From Styela clava (Eukaryota > Chordata > Ascidiacea > Stolidobranchia > Styelidae): DNA of 64,000 nt. The notes below the pieces were generated by a model. That model did no database searches. It was given only the letters and a program-made list of their open reading frames with translations, and was not told where the DNA came from. Numbering within the stretch: position 1 is the first letter of the stretch; every line of letters begins with the position of its first letter. The stretch is taken from NCBI RefSeq assembly GCF_964204865.1, contig NC_135259.1, positions 4,722,974 through 4,786,973 of the forward strand, in the 5' to 3' direction. Position numbers and translations under genes: made by a program. Positions 12,425-25,061 of this stretch are shown here, in pieces.

Positions 12425-12478
12425 ACGACGACTACAAGACCTGCAAATCACGACGATTACAAGACCTGCAAATCACGA
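12425..12478 (+). repeat. Two-copy 25-bp tandem repeat before SINE
   Basis: Two adjacent units, each containing TACAAGACCTGCAAATCACG and differing by one base, directly precede the tRNA-like head of the SINE. Confidence 0.75.
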
Positions 12479-12826
12479 CGACGGTGTGGCTCAACGGGCT
12501 AAATGTTAGGAATACGCTCGCAACCGCACCTCTAATTACTCTGCGTGGGTTCGCAGGTTCGAATCCCATGCAGGGATGGTTCTGTGCGAGAGGATTGCTG
12601 GACTCCTAGCCGTCGTTGGGTGGTTCACGTAACTAACCGCTGGTCGGTTACGGCTTCCTCTACTACCAAGTCCATGCTTCCGAAAACAAACAATACAGTA
12701 AAACTAATCCCATACCCGACTTGGAATGGTAACCGGATGAGAGGCCGTGGTTCGCCATATGGATACGCCGTCTTATCGGCTTTCCTCTCCCCCGGGATAA
12801 ATATGTAAATCCTATCCTATCCATAT
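12479..12826 (+). mobile_element. tRNA-derived SINE
   Basis: A tRNA-like head has an RNA polymerase III box A (TGGCTCAACGG, 12487-12497) and box B (GGTTCGAATCC, 12556-12566) at normal spacing. It is followed by about 230 bp of unrelated body and a tail ending AAATCCTATCCTATCC. A second copy lacking the tRNA head is at 20341-20565, which shows that the body is mobile. The acceptor arm does not look intact, so this is not a functional tRNA gene. Confidence 0.8.
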
Positions 12827-12960
12827 AGTAAAAAATAATTCGAACCCTTTGACCTAGGTTGGGAAATCCCCCTTTTTGTTTTATTTCATATTATCTCCGT
12901 AATTGCCATCATTTTAGATTTCCTGGCTGCTTGATTAGAAAGATCATTATAATTATTATT

Positions 12961-15900
12961 ATGGCGAGGTGAGTTTCAACTGCTTTTATTCATTTATATA
13001 TATTATGAATAAATTTATTCATAAATATCGACAATCCAACGTGAGCTCAGTGTTGGATTTCGTGATCAAATTTATAACACCCATTTCTATTTTGACAATA
13101 CGGCAATATTAATCTAGTTCATGTAATTCGATGATTGTAAACTGGTTTAACCGCCCAAAATCATCATTGTTAGTTTTTCATAAATGTGAAGAGCATGAAA
13201 TACTGATTAAAAAATTTTTTTACTATCAAGATTTATTATTCATTGTGATACATTTTAACAGTCATTCTTCAATAAAAGAAGAATATGAAAAAAGAAAATT
13301 AGCAGAAAAACAAGCACATTCGATTGTAGAAAAACTCATCGAGGAAAAAGTTCAAAAAGATCAGTTTTTGTCCTGGGTATGCTTGAATTGAACTTATTTC
13401 ACAACTTAAGTTTATCAATAAAAAATCATTTCTCTTGTATGACAGTATGATAGCACCTGTTATCCTTTAGATGTACTGATTTGAACTGCTCTAAATCTTT
13501 AATATAACGTTAACTCTTACAGATTTGTTTATGTTTCTACTCTAATCAAGCAGAAATAGGGGAAATATGCCGATGCTATGTTTAGGTAAAGGAAAGGATT
13601 TATTTTTGCTTTCTGTTTATCAATTGTCAAGCATCTATTTCCTATAGCAGTATAGTCTGAAAGCGAAGCACCCATGTTATATAAGGGTTGCACCCTTGTG
13701 AATACCAACATCCTGAATATATACTTTTGCACATGATAAATTTGAATTCTAAAATAAAATTCAATTAGTTAGGTAGGTAAATATTTTTATGAACATGATA
13801 TGTAAAAACTTTATATACTATCTAATAATCAATCATAATTTAGATGGGTGATAATTTTAGATGTTTATATATATTAGTTTATATATACTAGCTGAAGTTG
13901 ATCACCGGGCAACATTATACAGATGCTGTAGAAGAACGTTCATTATCCGACTTATGCGGTTATTGTCTATGCAAAAACAAGCTCAAAGAAGTTAGTGTAT
14001 TGCTAGTTTTATTTTCTGTTTAAATTATGCATGCTTTCTTGTATATTCATGGTACATTAAACTCAAAATATTTTATTACACTTCAATGTGTGTCAGTGAT
14101 TTCTTTTATTTCTGGGTATTTTGGATTAAAAGTACCAAAGGTCTTCTCCACAATAATCAATAATTTTCATCAGCAAATATTTTAACCTGTGTCAAACTTC
14201 AAAATTTAGAAGCCCGACCTAGTAATTTTTCGGCTTCTTGTTTTTGGTCTTAGATATTTTACTTTTCATCCATATGAACCTTATTTTATCTTGTTCTCTT
14301 ATTGGTAATATAGAAAAAAGTGGCAAGTGTTTTTTGGATATAGATCAAAAGAAAAAGATGTTGCTTAGTAAAAAAAATCCTGAAAACGAAAACAAATATT
14401 AGAGCTAATGATGTTATGATCGTTATATATTTAGATATATTTCAAAACTCTGGAATCTGTGCCAAATTAAAAAAAATTTAGATGTCGAGAGATGGTAATC
14501 AATGTTGAAATTTCCGACTGAAAGGCATTAGGCTTATTAAGCATTCTGAACTGTTGAAAGTTCTTCAACCTATAGGCGGAGTGAAAAAATTTCGTCCAGT
14601 GTCTGGGGCTAAAGTTGGTCATTTGTTGATTGAAATTGCTTATTTTTAAGCATTGTTAAATAAATTGTTATTAACCATGCATTTATTGATTTCTTGATAA
14701 CAATAGATTCCAACGCAGCAATATAAGATAAACAAGAACAAAGTGTTTGATATAACTGAAAGGAAGAAATTTTGTAGCAATCGGTGTTACGCAATATCAT
14801 CCAATATACTAGAACAAATATCATCAACCCCATTGTGGCTACGAAATCATGACCTGTAAGTGTAGTTTCTCATTATTTACTGACATTTTTTTACCCTGTT
14901 TACCTCTGCTGAGTCCTATTAGCATTAATGGGAGTCACAGAACTAAAGATGGGCAAATAGATTAAAATCCTTTATAAACTTAACTCTGATTATTCTTCAA
15001 TTATTGATTTCAAAGATTTATATTATTACTAATAATGTGTCTTGCATACAAAAAAATGAATTACCGTAAATTAAATAGCCTACATTGAAGAAAATAACAG
15101 ATTTTTGATGACACACATGTGACATGAATATGAATGAGCCTTTGACTTCAGTTTTTAAAATTATCTATGTATTATCTCTTTGATATCAATAACTGTGTGA
15201 AAATGTATTCTCTTTCAACCTATATCAGAAAGTTGTTTTGTGCATGAAATGAACAAAAAGTCATTTTTGTCTAGATAGTTTCACTTTAGTGTTATAGTCT
15301 TCACTCAGAGTAAGGCTCTGTCACAGGAACCGTTATAATTTCTTAATATTCTCTCTTAACATTCAGAATGCCAGATATCACAATTCCAAATATTGATAAA
15401 TCAACTGTAAAGTCAGCAGGAGGAAAAGAAATACATCTTACACATATTATATCAAGAAAAGAAGTTGATTCTCTGGATAGCAAAGATACAGAAGGTGTTA
15501 ACTATCTTTATACCACCTATACTTATTTATCCTATGAAAGGTATATGTCTCAAGCTCTTCGATTTGGATTAACAAGGTCTTGTTTGTACATCCTTCCTTA
15601 CATTTAATTGTCATCATTGAAGAAATCTTGCGTATATAGATTATAGAGGTTTATTTATTTTTGAGAATGATAAATTTCAGTGTATTATAAAAAAGTAAAA
15701 AACGGTTGTACCATTTTTGTTTATTATTTTAATAGTATTCATCAATGCATGTTTGCAGATGGCAGTGTTTTGGATGTCAAATCGAGTTCAAATATTCCGA
15801 ATCCTACAACTTATACACAACACAAAGAGAGAATAAAATCGCCTCATAAATCACAAAAACTGGTGGATGAAAATCCAAAAAGAACTTTAAATATAGCGGA

Positions 15901-18900
15901 TGAAGTATTTAACATATTACAGCAATGGATGACAGTGTCTACTCAGGAATATCTTGGTATCATTGAAGCAGCAAACCAGGTACATATATAATTCAAAAAA
16001 CTTCATCAAAACGTTTTGCACATTATAAGAAAATTTTAAAGAAACACAGACTTAAACATATTGCTCAGTCAGCGACATATATTATTTCTATATTAGTGTA
16101 GTTCAGGAGTTTTTCTTGGTGTGATAATCGTCATATGATGCTTTTACCACAATAGATCTGGGACACACTAGGCAAGAATCAATATTTTTAGCATTAGTAA
16201 TTTAAGTACGGTATGTACTTTTCAAGCTTTTACGACCCTATTACAACCTGATGACATCCATTTTTTTCTTATCAATAATTTTGAACATCCCTTCAAAAAG
16301 TAGCCACAATTGCAAAAAATTAATTTGATGGCAATAGCATTGAAAATTAGATTTTTTCATTAAAAACAATTTCCATAATCATGGTTATACAAGGAGTGCA
16401 CTCATGTTGTCTAAACTTGCAGGGCGTAGCTGATGCTACAGAAATTTTAGAAAGAGAAAATAAACTGCAGCAACAACTAGATAAGCTTATTTTGGGTGGA
16501 AGTTCTCATGAAGGTTCGTTCCTTTTTCTTTATATTTCCTGGGGAGTGCAATGCTTCAATTTGGTACCTGTTGTTAGACATATGCAATACTGAATTTGAG
16601 AAATAGGTCCAGATGTAACTCAAATGAAAAGCCAGTTAGAATCTTTTTGTTTTTAATTTCTTTCCATTCAAATACAGCGAGATAATCCAGGCCCAATTTG
16701 GAACATATACTATAGACAACATCAGGGCTGGGGAGCCGGAGCTGGAGTTGGAGCCTGGAGCCATGGAGCCGTTACATTTTGATGGAGCCGGAGTCGGAGT
16801 TGGAGCCAAGCTTTTCATAACAGATGGAGCTGGAGCCGGAGCAGGAGCTACCAAAAATTTAGTGGCTCCAGGCTCCAGCTCCTAAATATCTCATTTTTTG
16901 TTTTTCAAATTTATAATTTTTTTTCTGATAGCGTTACAAATGATAAAATCTTTTCTTTTCAGCTTATAATTCATTTTAAAAATTTTAGTTCTTAATATTT
17001 TTTAAAAAGTTTCCAGTTATTCTGTATGTTTGAAAGTTTAGTATCAAAATTTGAAGCGGTTCGCTTTTATCAAAATTTTGATTCTCATTTCCACTAAGCT
17101 GCAATTTTTCATGATTGCGGTCAAGCTCAAAAACCCTAATGTGATTTTGGAATTTCCATGTAACATATTATGATTTTTTCGTGGCGTTGAATATCCAATC
17201 CATTTCAAATGTCTTCAATTCTGTTCAACGTATCTCGAGATTGAGTCGTTTTACGACAAAAGAAAGGTTTAACTACTCCAAAATGCACCGCAGCAGTCAC
17301 CTATCATAAAAATGTATGGCAAAGTGCCCCATTATATCTTGTTTTCATCCATAACATAGCATGTTCTGGAGAAAAGTCTCATCAATTTCCGTTGTTATTT
17401 TTTGAATATATAAAAAGTATATCGCGAGTAAGATTGATTGCGTTTAGATTTATTTTAGTGACTGAATAATTTTCAAAGTCAACCGGTAAAAAATATGTCG
17501 TAGGCAAAAAAAATAATGAGATTAACAAGGCATTTTTTTAAGCTGTTGGGAGTCTCCTAGAACAAAGTTTATAGTGTTTTCCGTTTCATTTTAGTATCTT
17601 ATAATAACTCTCCAATGTGGAAATTCGGCTTGCGAATTGACTTCTCTATTTATCTTTAACATCTCATCGCTGATAATTATGAAAACGCCTCGATTCTAGA
17701 ACCAACTTTTGGCCTGATTTGGGAGAGGGGGACGGCATCTAATTGGGTGACGATGGTAATTTCCATTATTTTGGGTCTGCTTATTCAATTTGTACCATAA
17801 AATACTGCCTCCCCGTCAGGCCAGTTTAAATTATCATGAGTTGAAGGGCTATTGCCGTTCCTATCACATGTGTGTTGCATTTCGTTAAAAGCGTCAATTG
17901 TTTTCGTCGCCATAAACATTAGGCCATAACATCTTTTATTTCAGTGTTTATTTTTCCCTTAATCACAATTTCTCAAGACATGTGTTTTGTGTCACGCACC
18001 ATATTTGTGAGAAAACGAGTTATTACATAATCATCGGTGATGAAATTCTAAGATAAATAAAGAAGTCAATACGCAAACCAAATTTTCCTGATTAAAAAGC
18101 GACATTATAAAATACTAAAAATAAAACAGAAAACACCATAAGTTTTGCTTTAGAATGGCCCACGACAGATTTTATTTGGCCGGCATGATTGCCAGTTATG
18201 TTGAACACAATTAAATTAAAATAAAAAGACAGTTATTATGGGTTAAATATTATGTGGTAGAAAAAGTCATTATGAGCTATTTTACCGAATGCGCAAACGC
18301 TGCGACCATTCCAGAAGCCGATTTTCCTTCCCGTCTTATTGTGGGGTTATATGTAAAACCCCTATATGCTGGGTAGACCGATTCGCCCGGAAATACAGCA
18401 TATAATAACTCTCAGTGGATTCACAAGTTACATGCAGGAACAAAAAGGAATTATCATGACACCGACTTGAAGGGTGTTTACAGCCTAAATAACATGCCAC
18501 ACTTAGAAAGCAATTAGCAAAATGCGTTATTGGGCTGCACTACTGATAATGGCTATGGAGCCGGAGCTGGAGCCAGCTCCGGCATAAAAAATGAAGCTCC
18601 GGAGCCGGAGTTGGAGCTAAAGATTGGATACACTGCGACTCCGGAGCTGGAGCTGGAGCGATCATGATTTCGAACCAGCTCCCCAGCCCTGGACAACATA
18701 CTCGGATTACTTTTGGGTATGAAATGAGACACTATTTTTCCACATAATAGGGATATTTTTCAGATTTTTTTAATACGCTGGATGGTGGCATGTTTATTCG
18801 AATTTGGGCGCTTGAAATTTTAACTTGCACAAGTACCTTGCTTAGGTATGCCTGCAAAGATGAAAGCGTACCAGACTTTTTATTTGCATTCATATATCAC

Positions 18901-20998
18901 AATACTTGTTTAATTTTTTACTTTAGAACCATCCAAGCCAGTTCCTGATTACAAAATATTGAAAGATGAAGTTGATCATTTTGAGGACAGAGTTTCAAGT
19001 TTTTATAAAGGATCATTACATGTAAAAGAAAGGCAGCATAGAAAAATAAAACAGGTTGTTTGTTATCTGTGAAAATAATAAATATGAAGTTTAACGATTA
19101 GGGTTTTTATGGCTTTAAATATTCACTGAATTGTTAGTCTAAGAAGATTCAGTTCAAATCCAAGACTAGAATGCTTTGTAAAGAATTAATAATTGGGTTA
19201 CTACAATATTTTGATAATACTTTTAACAATATAGATCGGGGATTCTCAAATTAAAAATAAAAATATTTGTAGGATTTGATTTTGCCCGCCTTATTTTGTA
19301 TATTTACATTTTTCAAGACTTTTCATTACTTACGCCCATGTATTTTCAACATGTTTTTTTATAACATAACATACTTTTTCTTTATTATCTGTTATTCGTA
19401 GCTTATTGTTAGCTAGTTATCTCTGAGGTGGGCCGCGAGACTTGACAAATTCTGAAAAGGGGCGCGGCTTAAAAAGTTTGAGAACCACTGATATAGATAT
19501 TGAATCATTCGGTGCAAATTCTTTACTATCATAAAATCAGAGTCAATTTGACTTGCTACTGATAAAACCAGATATAGCATTACTTGTTAGAACGGTGATA
19601 TAACATCTTTGTAAAAGATCAGATTAACAAAGATTTCTTTTTTTTCATCTACATTTTTAAATTCTATATATAAACTACTTCTGCTCACTTAATGCATTGA
19701 ATCTTCTCGGTAAACGATTTACAAATCTCTTCTTAGGATAGCACTTCTGGAACGGAAGACAAAATCGGTCCAGCTCTCCCAACTGTCGATTCAAAGAATC
19801 AAAATATAATTCGTCATAAAATTGTTTTGGAACGTGTCAAGAGGATGTAAATTTAATTCCATATTATATTTCTCATTTTTAAAATAATTTGATGAAAATT
19901 TCGTTTGCACCTATTTAAATTCATTGCTGTATTTGAAGACCCATTTACGATTTCAGTATATTTGAATGATTGTTATTTTTTTACTCAAATATTCTGAAAA
20001 AATGGCAGTCGTGATTTTGCGGTTGAGTAACTAAATGTTATCACTAATAATGTAAGCTCCATACACATGGATAGAATTACTAGCTAATAAAACCTTAAAA
20101 TATTTTAAACTTTAGAATAGATGACCTGACACCTCCACTACCCAATGTGACGCAGGAATGCAGACAGCTTCTTAAAACGTTCAGGTTTTTGCTCCTACTG
20201 TTTTATACTCTATTAACAACTATAGTAAAGCACAGGGTTGTCACTGGGTCCCAGGGTTGTCACAGGTTGTTCTCTGCTATCCAATACTGTACTGTGAAAC
20301 TATAGAACAACAGTGTGATACCAAGACCATTTTATAGTTATGTGCGAGAGAATCGCTGAACTCCTTGCTGCCATAGGGTGGTTTACGCGACCTCTGTTTG
20401 GTTACGACTTCCTCCACCATCAAGTCCATGCTCCCAAAACAAATAGCTTGCTAACTATTTCCATACCTGACGTGGACTGGTAACCAGGCGAGAAGCTGTG
20501 GGTCATATGATAAAGTCGCCGTATCGATTTTCCTCTCCCCCTGATAAATATGTAAATCCTATCCCAGTCCCAAGCCTGGGATGGGCTTATTTAGCAATGC
20601 AACTCTGTTTAAAATGAAATTGTGTAGCAGCCTGCATGGTGTGTAATTTGGCACTTGTTGAATTTTATAGCTGGATACAATTCGAGAGCAACATAATAAA
20701 TTTTGTTTTTTCAGATTCACGAATACAAACGTAATGTTGAGTGTGGAACTTTGGCCAGTGATGACATTCGCAATTTTAAATCTGTGAGTTCGTTTTTTTA
20801 ATAACAAATGTAAAATGATCCCTTCAATAATCGAAATTATTTCCTCTTCACAGTTTATCAATCAAAAATCAGCACTTACGAAAATGTTTACAATCGCCAA
20901 CTATTATGAAACTGTCTGAAATTTTGCTTAAGTCATGTAACTTAACGCAAATATCAATGGAGGAAAAAGTACAAACAATTGCAAAAAATATGAAATAA
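12961..20998 (+). CDS. RPAP2: RNA polymerase II-associated protein 2 (CTD Ser5 phosphatase, RTR1 family)
   Basis: Twelve exons keep phase throughout: 12961-12968, 13262-13376, 13892-13990, 14707-14855, 15367-15494, 15759-15979, 16423-16513, 18927-19054, 19737-19846, 20116-20184, 20715-20783 and 20854-20998 (TAA), giving 443 aa. RPAP2/Rtr1 dephosphorylates Ser5 of the polymerase II C-terminal domain and helps bring the polymerase into the nucleus. The RTR1-type zinc site is clear: C63 and C68 in LCGYCLC, C97 and C101 in KFCSNRCY, preceded by QHYTDAVEERS. The C-terminal RPAP2 region is also there: VPDYKILKDEV, FYKGS, IIRHKIVLERV and LLKTFRFTN. It is shorter than the human protein (about 612 aa), mainly in the linker. 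The eight-base first exon with the ATG is the least certain part. Introns hold two hAT-like elements and a SINE fragment. Confidence 0.92.
16723..18691. mobile_element. hAT-like element in RPAP2 intron, perfect 8-bp TSD
   Basis: The termini are CAGGGCTGGGGAGC and its exact reverse complement. They are flanked by identical 8-bp duplications GACAACAT at 16715-16722 and 18692-18699. Both subterminal zones (about 16733-16880 and 18548-18660) are dense arrays of GGAGCC/GGAGCT-like hexamers. No transposase is recognisable in the 1.97 kb, so it is non-autonomous. Confidence 0.9.
19237..19490. mobile_element. 254-bp hAT-like MITE in RPAP2 intron
   Basis: Ends are GGGGATTCTCAAA and TTTGAGAACCACTG (inverted), flanked by the perfect duplication ATATAGAT at 19229-19236 and 19491-19498. 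No coding capacity. Confidence 0.88.
20341..20565 (+). mobile_element. 5'-truncated SINE copy in RPAP2 intron
   Basis: Matches the body and tail of the SINE at 12479-12826, from TGTGCGAGAG to the tail AAATATGTAAATCCTATCC, but lacks the tRNA-like head. Diverged by point changes. Confidence 0.75.
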
Positions 20999-23330
20999 TT
21001 TTGCCTGGTATAGTAGTTCCTTTTATTGACTCTGCAATACTGGAAATCAGGAATATGGGCAACTTTAGCGTAGTCAGTATAACAGTAAGATACGCAAGAT
21101 AAATGGATTTTAGTTTTTCTAATACTGATAAACATTGTATAACATGAAAATACAGAGACCTGACAGGCTGGAAAATTACGATGAGATTGCTCAGAATATG
21201 GATCACGCACTCCTTTGGTAGATAAAACGCTAAAAATATGTTCCAATTTTCTTTATTAGGATATTAGCAGAAGCGGTGCGAATAAGCCAGTAGCGGGGCA
21301 TCCTGATTATCGGAAAAATAAATTGTTCAGTAAGACTGGTTATCAAAAGTTTGGATAGTAATTGTACTAAATCAAACAGGTGTTCAGTTAATCGAAGATA
21401 GACTATTTCAAAATTGTCGTAATAATGACCACGATTCTTCCAGCAAATCTGGTGCATCGCAAGCTAAAAGAGTTTTAGACCTAGTGAACATAGAAATATG
21501 TTTCACACAGTAAAAATCGTCACCAAAATGTCTTGCTTGTGTTGGCGTTTATCTTCGATTGAGTGGTGATGTGGAAATGTAATATCAGACGAAAACGCAA
21601 ATATACTGAGGGAAAGCTACTAATTCAATAGATTTGAGAGCGTCTCCGGATGGCGAGGGACCCAGGGCACTAATACCTGCTGCCCACGAAGTTTGTGGTG
21701 GTGATTTCACGTCAATCTTAGGAGAAATCTTGTAAATCAGTGAGGGAAATTATTTTAATAAATAGCTGATGCTGCAGATACTTTTGCCTTTCACGTTGTC
21801 AAACGTCGATCTATTTACAGCAAAGAATTGCTAATCTGCCTCGCTGTGAAAAACTTTCCAATTCTAACATTGTAAAGAAAATTTATATGGGGCGGACAAA
21901 AACTGTTGCTTTTGCACCAACTCTTATTCGATTGATATTTCTTTACAAGGTCTCGAAGACGATGAAATAACGTATTCATACTGTTGGCTTGCTGCAGGTG
22001 ACGGTAATAAAGTCTTTCTCTGTTTGATTAATAGTTTAAACCAGGACCGGGAAAGAATTTACGATTCTGCATTATATTTTGCTGTTACATCAACTCATAC
22101 TATTATAATTATTTACATTTTTATTTATCTTTCACTTGTCTTTTTATATACTACTTTGACATCCCTCTGCAAGCAAAAAATTGTTGATTATTATGCTGAA
22201 ATAATGCTTGTTAGGTCCTATTAACTATTTTTTTCCCCTCCTAATCTAGACAAATCAAAGCAGATTATGTTTGTTTCATCTTCAATGCGTACCTATGCCA
22301 TGAAATGAAGCATTTCTGCTAATTCATCACATATGCGTAAAAATTATTTAAATTCTTTCAGTAACCTTTGGAATCTCTTCAGATTTTGAAATCCCGCTCC
22401 ACATAAATAAATAAAAATGATTTATTCTAGCATTCCCCTCCCCAATTTTTTTCTTCTATTTTGAGAATATAATTTAAAATTCTAGAATGTTCCTCCCCAA
22501 TATTTTAGTCATCTGAAACTGTGGATCTTAAACATAATAGCTTGAAGGGGGGCAGTTGACTTTGATGACCATCCGGTCGTATCACTCCCTCCTGTCTATA
22601 CCAAACTAATTTATTTCTTATTGTTATTTTTATTATTATTACGATGACTGTTATTTTTGGTTGACGAAAAAATAAATCTCTCTCTCTCTCTCTCTCCGCG
22701 CAACGAGTTGGACGATCGTTATCGAATAAGGAGAACAACGTAGACAAACACAAGAATCGAAATTTGGAATTAAGGCAAAAATAGGGTAATTTTAGATGGA
22801 TTCAGATATTTATTTCCGTCCCGCATGGAATATTGTACAAAAAATAAATAATTGAATCAACTGAAAAAAACATTACAGACATACAATATTTCGACCGCAA
22901 TTGACGAGGAGCCGCGTACAAACGTCATCTACCCATTCTTGAAAGTGGAGTCAATATTGCGATTATATATATACAGCAAAAATTCGTCTTCCATGTGCGA
23001 CTTAGTGCATTGGAAAGACCAAAAACAGTGGAAGTTTTCACACACTGTGCCCTAAAATAGTCTTCCTATACTTCAGCAAATTTTTGATGCTTATTTTGTT
23101 AGTGGGTGTTTTTGGAGATGACACTTACAAACTGGTTTTGATGTTCATGATCATCATTTCGAATCAAAATATTCATTGGCCTGTTATTTGAAATCTAGTC
23201 TATCGCAGTATTTTCGGCTCAAATTTTTATGGTTGTACCTAAACTAAAACTCCTTTGAAGACAAATCCTTTGTTGTCTGGGTCTGTATTGCGGGAATGAA
23301 CAAGAAAGCCGATGCTTAGGGAAACTTTTT
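20999..23330. other. Gap downstream of RPAP2; no gene recognised
   Basis: About 2.3 kb with short open frames only. It includes an R3 repeat copy (22560-22700) followed by a CT microsatellite at 22677-22697. A stretch near 21880-22010 is open for about 45 codons in one frame but is not recognisable. Confidence 0.45.
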
Positions 23331-23622
23331 GAAATCACTGGCAGGAGTACGGTTCATCATTTTGGTAACCACAGTCAAAATAAAATAGAAAGTAAAGTCA
23401 TTAAATTTTAATCGTCGGTAGAACGGCACCGGCAGCGACGAAAATCCGCATCGAATTGGTGTATCGAACGCAAACATTTAGGCAGGATAATATAGTATCC
23501 AGCCATTTAAAGCAGACAGAAAGCAAGTTCCGGAAGAGCATTGTCTGATGAGGTTAAATAAAATTATGAATAGTAAATAAAATCACAATTTTAATGGTCT
23601 AAACTGGCTGGAATATAAATGT
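23331..23622 (+). repeat. Long inverted repeat, left arm
   Basis: This 292-bp arm is the reverse complement of 25774-26055 with few differences. It begins GAAATCACTGGCAGGAGTAC and ends in GGCTGGAATATAAATGT. Both boundaries are sharp. The arms enclose 2.15 kb that includes the hAT element at 23712. Confidence 0.88.
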
Positions 23623-24082
23623 CTCGACTAGAAGCGGACAAGAGCATGGGAACACCTATGGCACCCTATAGTCAGTAAATCGTTCCAGATGCTGTTGTTT
23701 ATAGTCTGATTCAGGGTCGTCCAACCCGTGGCCCGCGGAAGTATTTCGAGTTTTTCAGAATTGAATGAAAAACTTGGAGAAAACTATTTTTCGAGGGATG
23801 TAGTATACAAAGATGTGATACAAACGAATATTTTCATGGAATGCGCTCTGCAGCCTTTTCAAGCGAGCCTTTCCATTAGTGTCATTTTGAATCGAAACCA
23901 ACTGGGAGGAGATATCGATAAATAAAGGTGCCATAGCCGCTTACACACTTGGTATTTTACTACTTTATATGACGTTATCGCAAAACAATCGAAGCCATTC
24001 TCAGATTGAGAATTCGTTAGGAAATGTTTATTATGTATTGTTCGGGTTGCCAATGTTTTACGTCCGGAAATGAAAGATATGT

Positions 24083-24440
24083 TTGAAAAATAGCCTGTTA
24101 AGACAGACCATAACTCGCCATGTTGAAGAGCTTGAGAACTCTATAGAGGAAACTTTAATTACAAAGGCGGGAAAATTGTCGTCGTATTCCTTGGCGCTTG
24201 ACGGAAGCACTGACATCAAGGGGACTGCTCAGTTGGTGATCTTCTTGCGGGGAGTTAATAATGATTTTGACATCACCGCAGAGTTCGCAGCCATTGTCTT
24301 CATTAAGGGTACGACTAGAGGCATTGGTCTGTTGGAAACTGTAATGAAAAACTTCAAGCGTCTTGGCTTGTCTTTGGCGAAACTTTCGTAAATAACTACT
24401 GATGGTGCCCCATCAATAGTTGGGAAACAACAGTTTTATT
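24083..24440 (+). pseudogene. hAT-family transposase fragment
   Basis: The fragment covers about 110 codons of the RNase H-like catalytic region: LDGSTD with a candidate first catalytic aspartate, then TTDGAPS. A TAA interrupts the frame after LSLAKLS at 24391. The N-terminal zinc finger and the C-terminal dimerisation region are missing. Confidence 0.8.
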
Positions 24441-24535
24441 GATATAATGATTGTGAAAGTTTGGTGTGCGGGTATTGTTTGTTTTTTTATTAAATGGATG
24501 TTGTATCATGAATGAACAGGCTTGTTAGCATGTTA

Positions 24536-24833
24536 TTACTTATCGATTTTAATCAGTAAGTATGTTGATAGGTATTTGTCTGTCTGTTTGTCTGTTAGAT
24601 GCACGCGATATCTCACGAAAGCGAGATTGAATCTGCTCCAGATTTTGCATGTGCATTCATCTTATCTTGGACCAGAAGCTTATTGATTTTGGGCAAATTA
24701 TGTCGTACAATTAGCGAGTTATTAATTAATTAATGATGGGACACAAGGTGTCACTATGGAGTAAGAGCGCTGTTTTGCGGGATCCCCTAACTTTCGATCG
24801 ATAAGTCTTCGGTCTCTGACCGATATTCTCGTT
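24536..24833 (+). mobile_element. HINE-like (non-autonomous Helentron-type) element, best copy c
   Basis: In order: left end TTACTTATCGAT; a GTCT-rich stretch near 24577-24597; the body with GAATCTGCTCCAGATTTTGC; the reverse partner ATCGATAAGT at 24797-24806; a 6-bp hairpin TCGGTC-TCT-GACCGA at 24809-24823; and the end TATTCTCGTT. Subterminal inverted repeats, a GTCT microsatellite and a 3' hairpin are the hallmarks of DINE-1/HINE elements moved by Helentrons. It sits inside the hAT element at 23712-25061. Confidence 0.8.
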
Positions 24834-25061
24834 ATGTTGTTGTTGGTATTTTTCTTGTGAAAAAATTCTCAACTACTTGGCCAATTGCTTTGAAATTTTC
24901 AGTGATTAAAGATTGTTGCTGTCACCAAAAAGCGTATACTTTTATTTATTTAACCCGTAGTCGAAGTAGCAATCCTAGAATATAATGCCATGTTGAGTGG
25001 CCCGGGAAATTATTAGTAAACTACATGTGGCCCCTTCGGCCAAAATGGTTGGACAATCCTG

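Larger units (their letters stand above)
23712..25061 (+). mobile_element. hAT element with transposase remnant
   Basis: Inverted ends are CAGGGTCGTCCAAC and GTTGGACAATCCTG, with an imperfect duplication GTCTGATT/GTCTAGTT at 23704-23711 and 25062-25069. Inside, 24083-24440 encodes a hAT transposase piece of the GTF2IRD2/ZBED5-like kind: SYSLALDGSTDIKGTAQLVI, then KGTTRGIG, then past a stop ITTDGAPSIVGKQQ. The frame is broken and a HINE copy (24536-24833) has inserted just downstream, so the element is dead. Confidence 0.85.

Noticed and set aside
12479-12575. A tRNA gene
   Set aside because: Box A and box B are present but the arms do not fold well by eye, and the body recurs elsewhere as a repeat. 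It is the head of a SINE.
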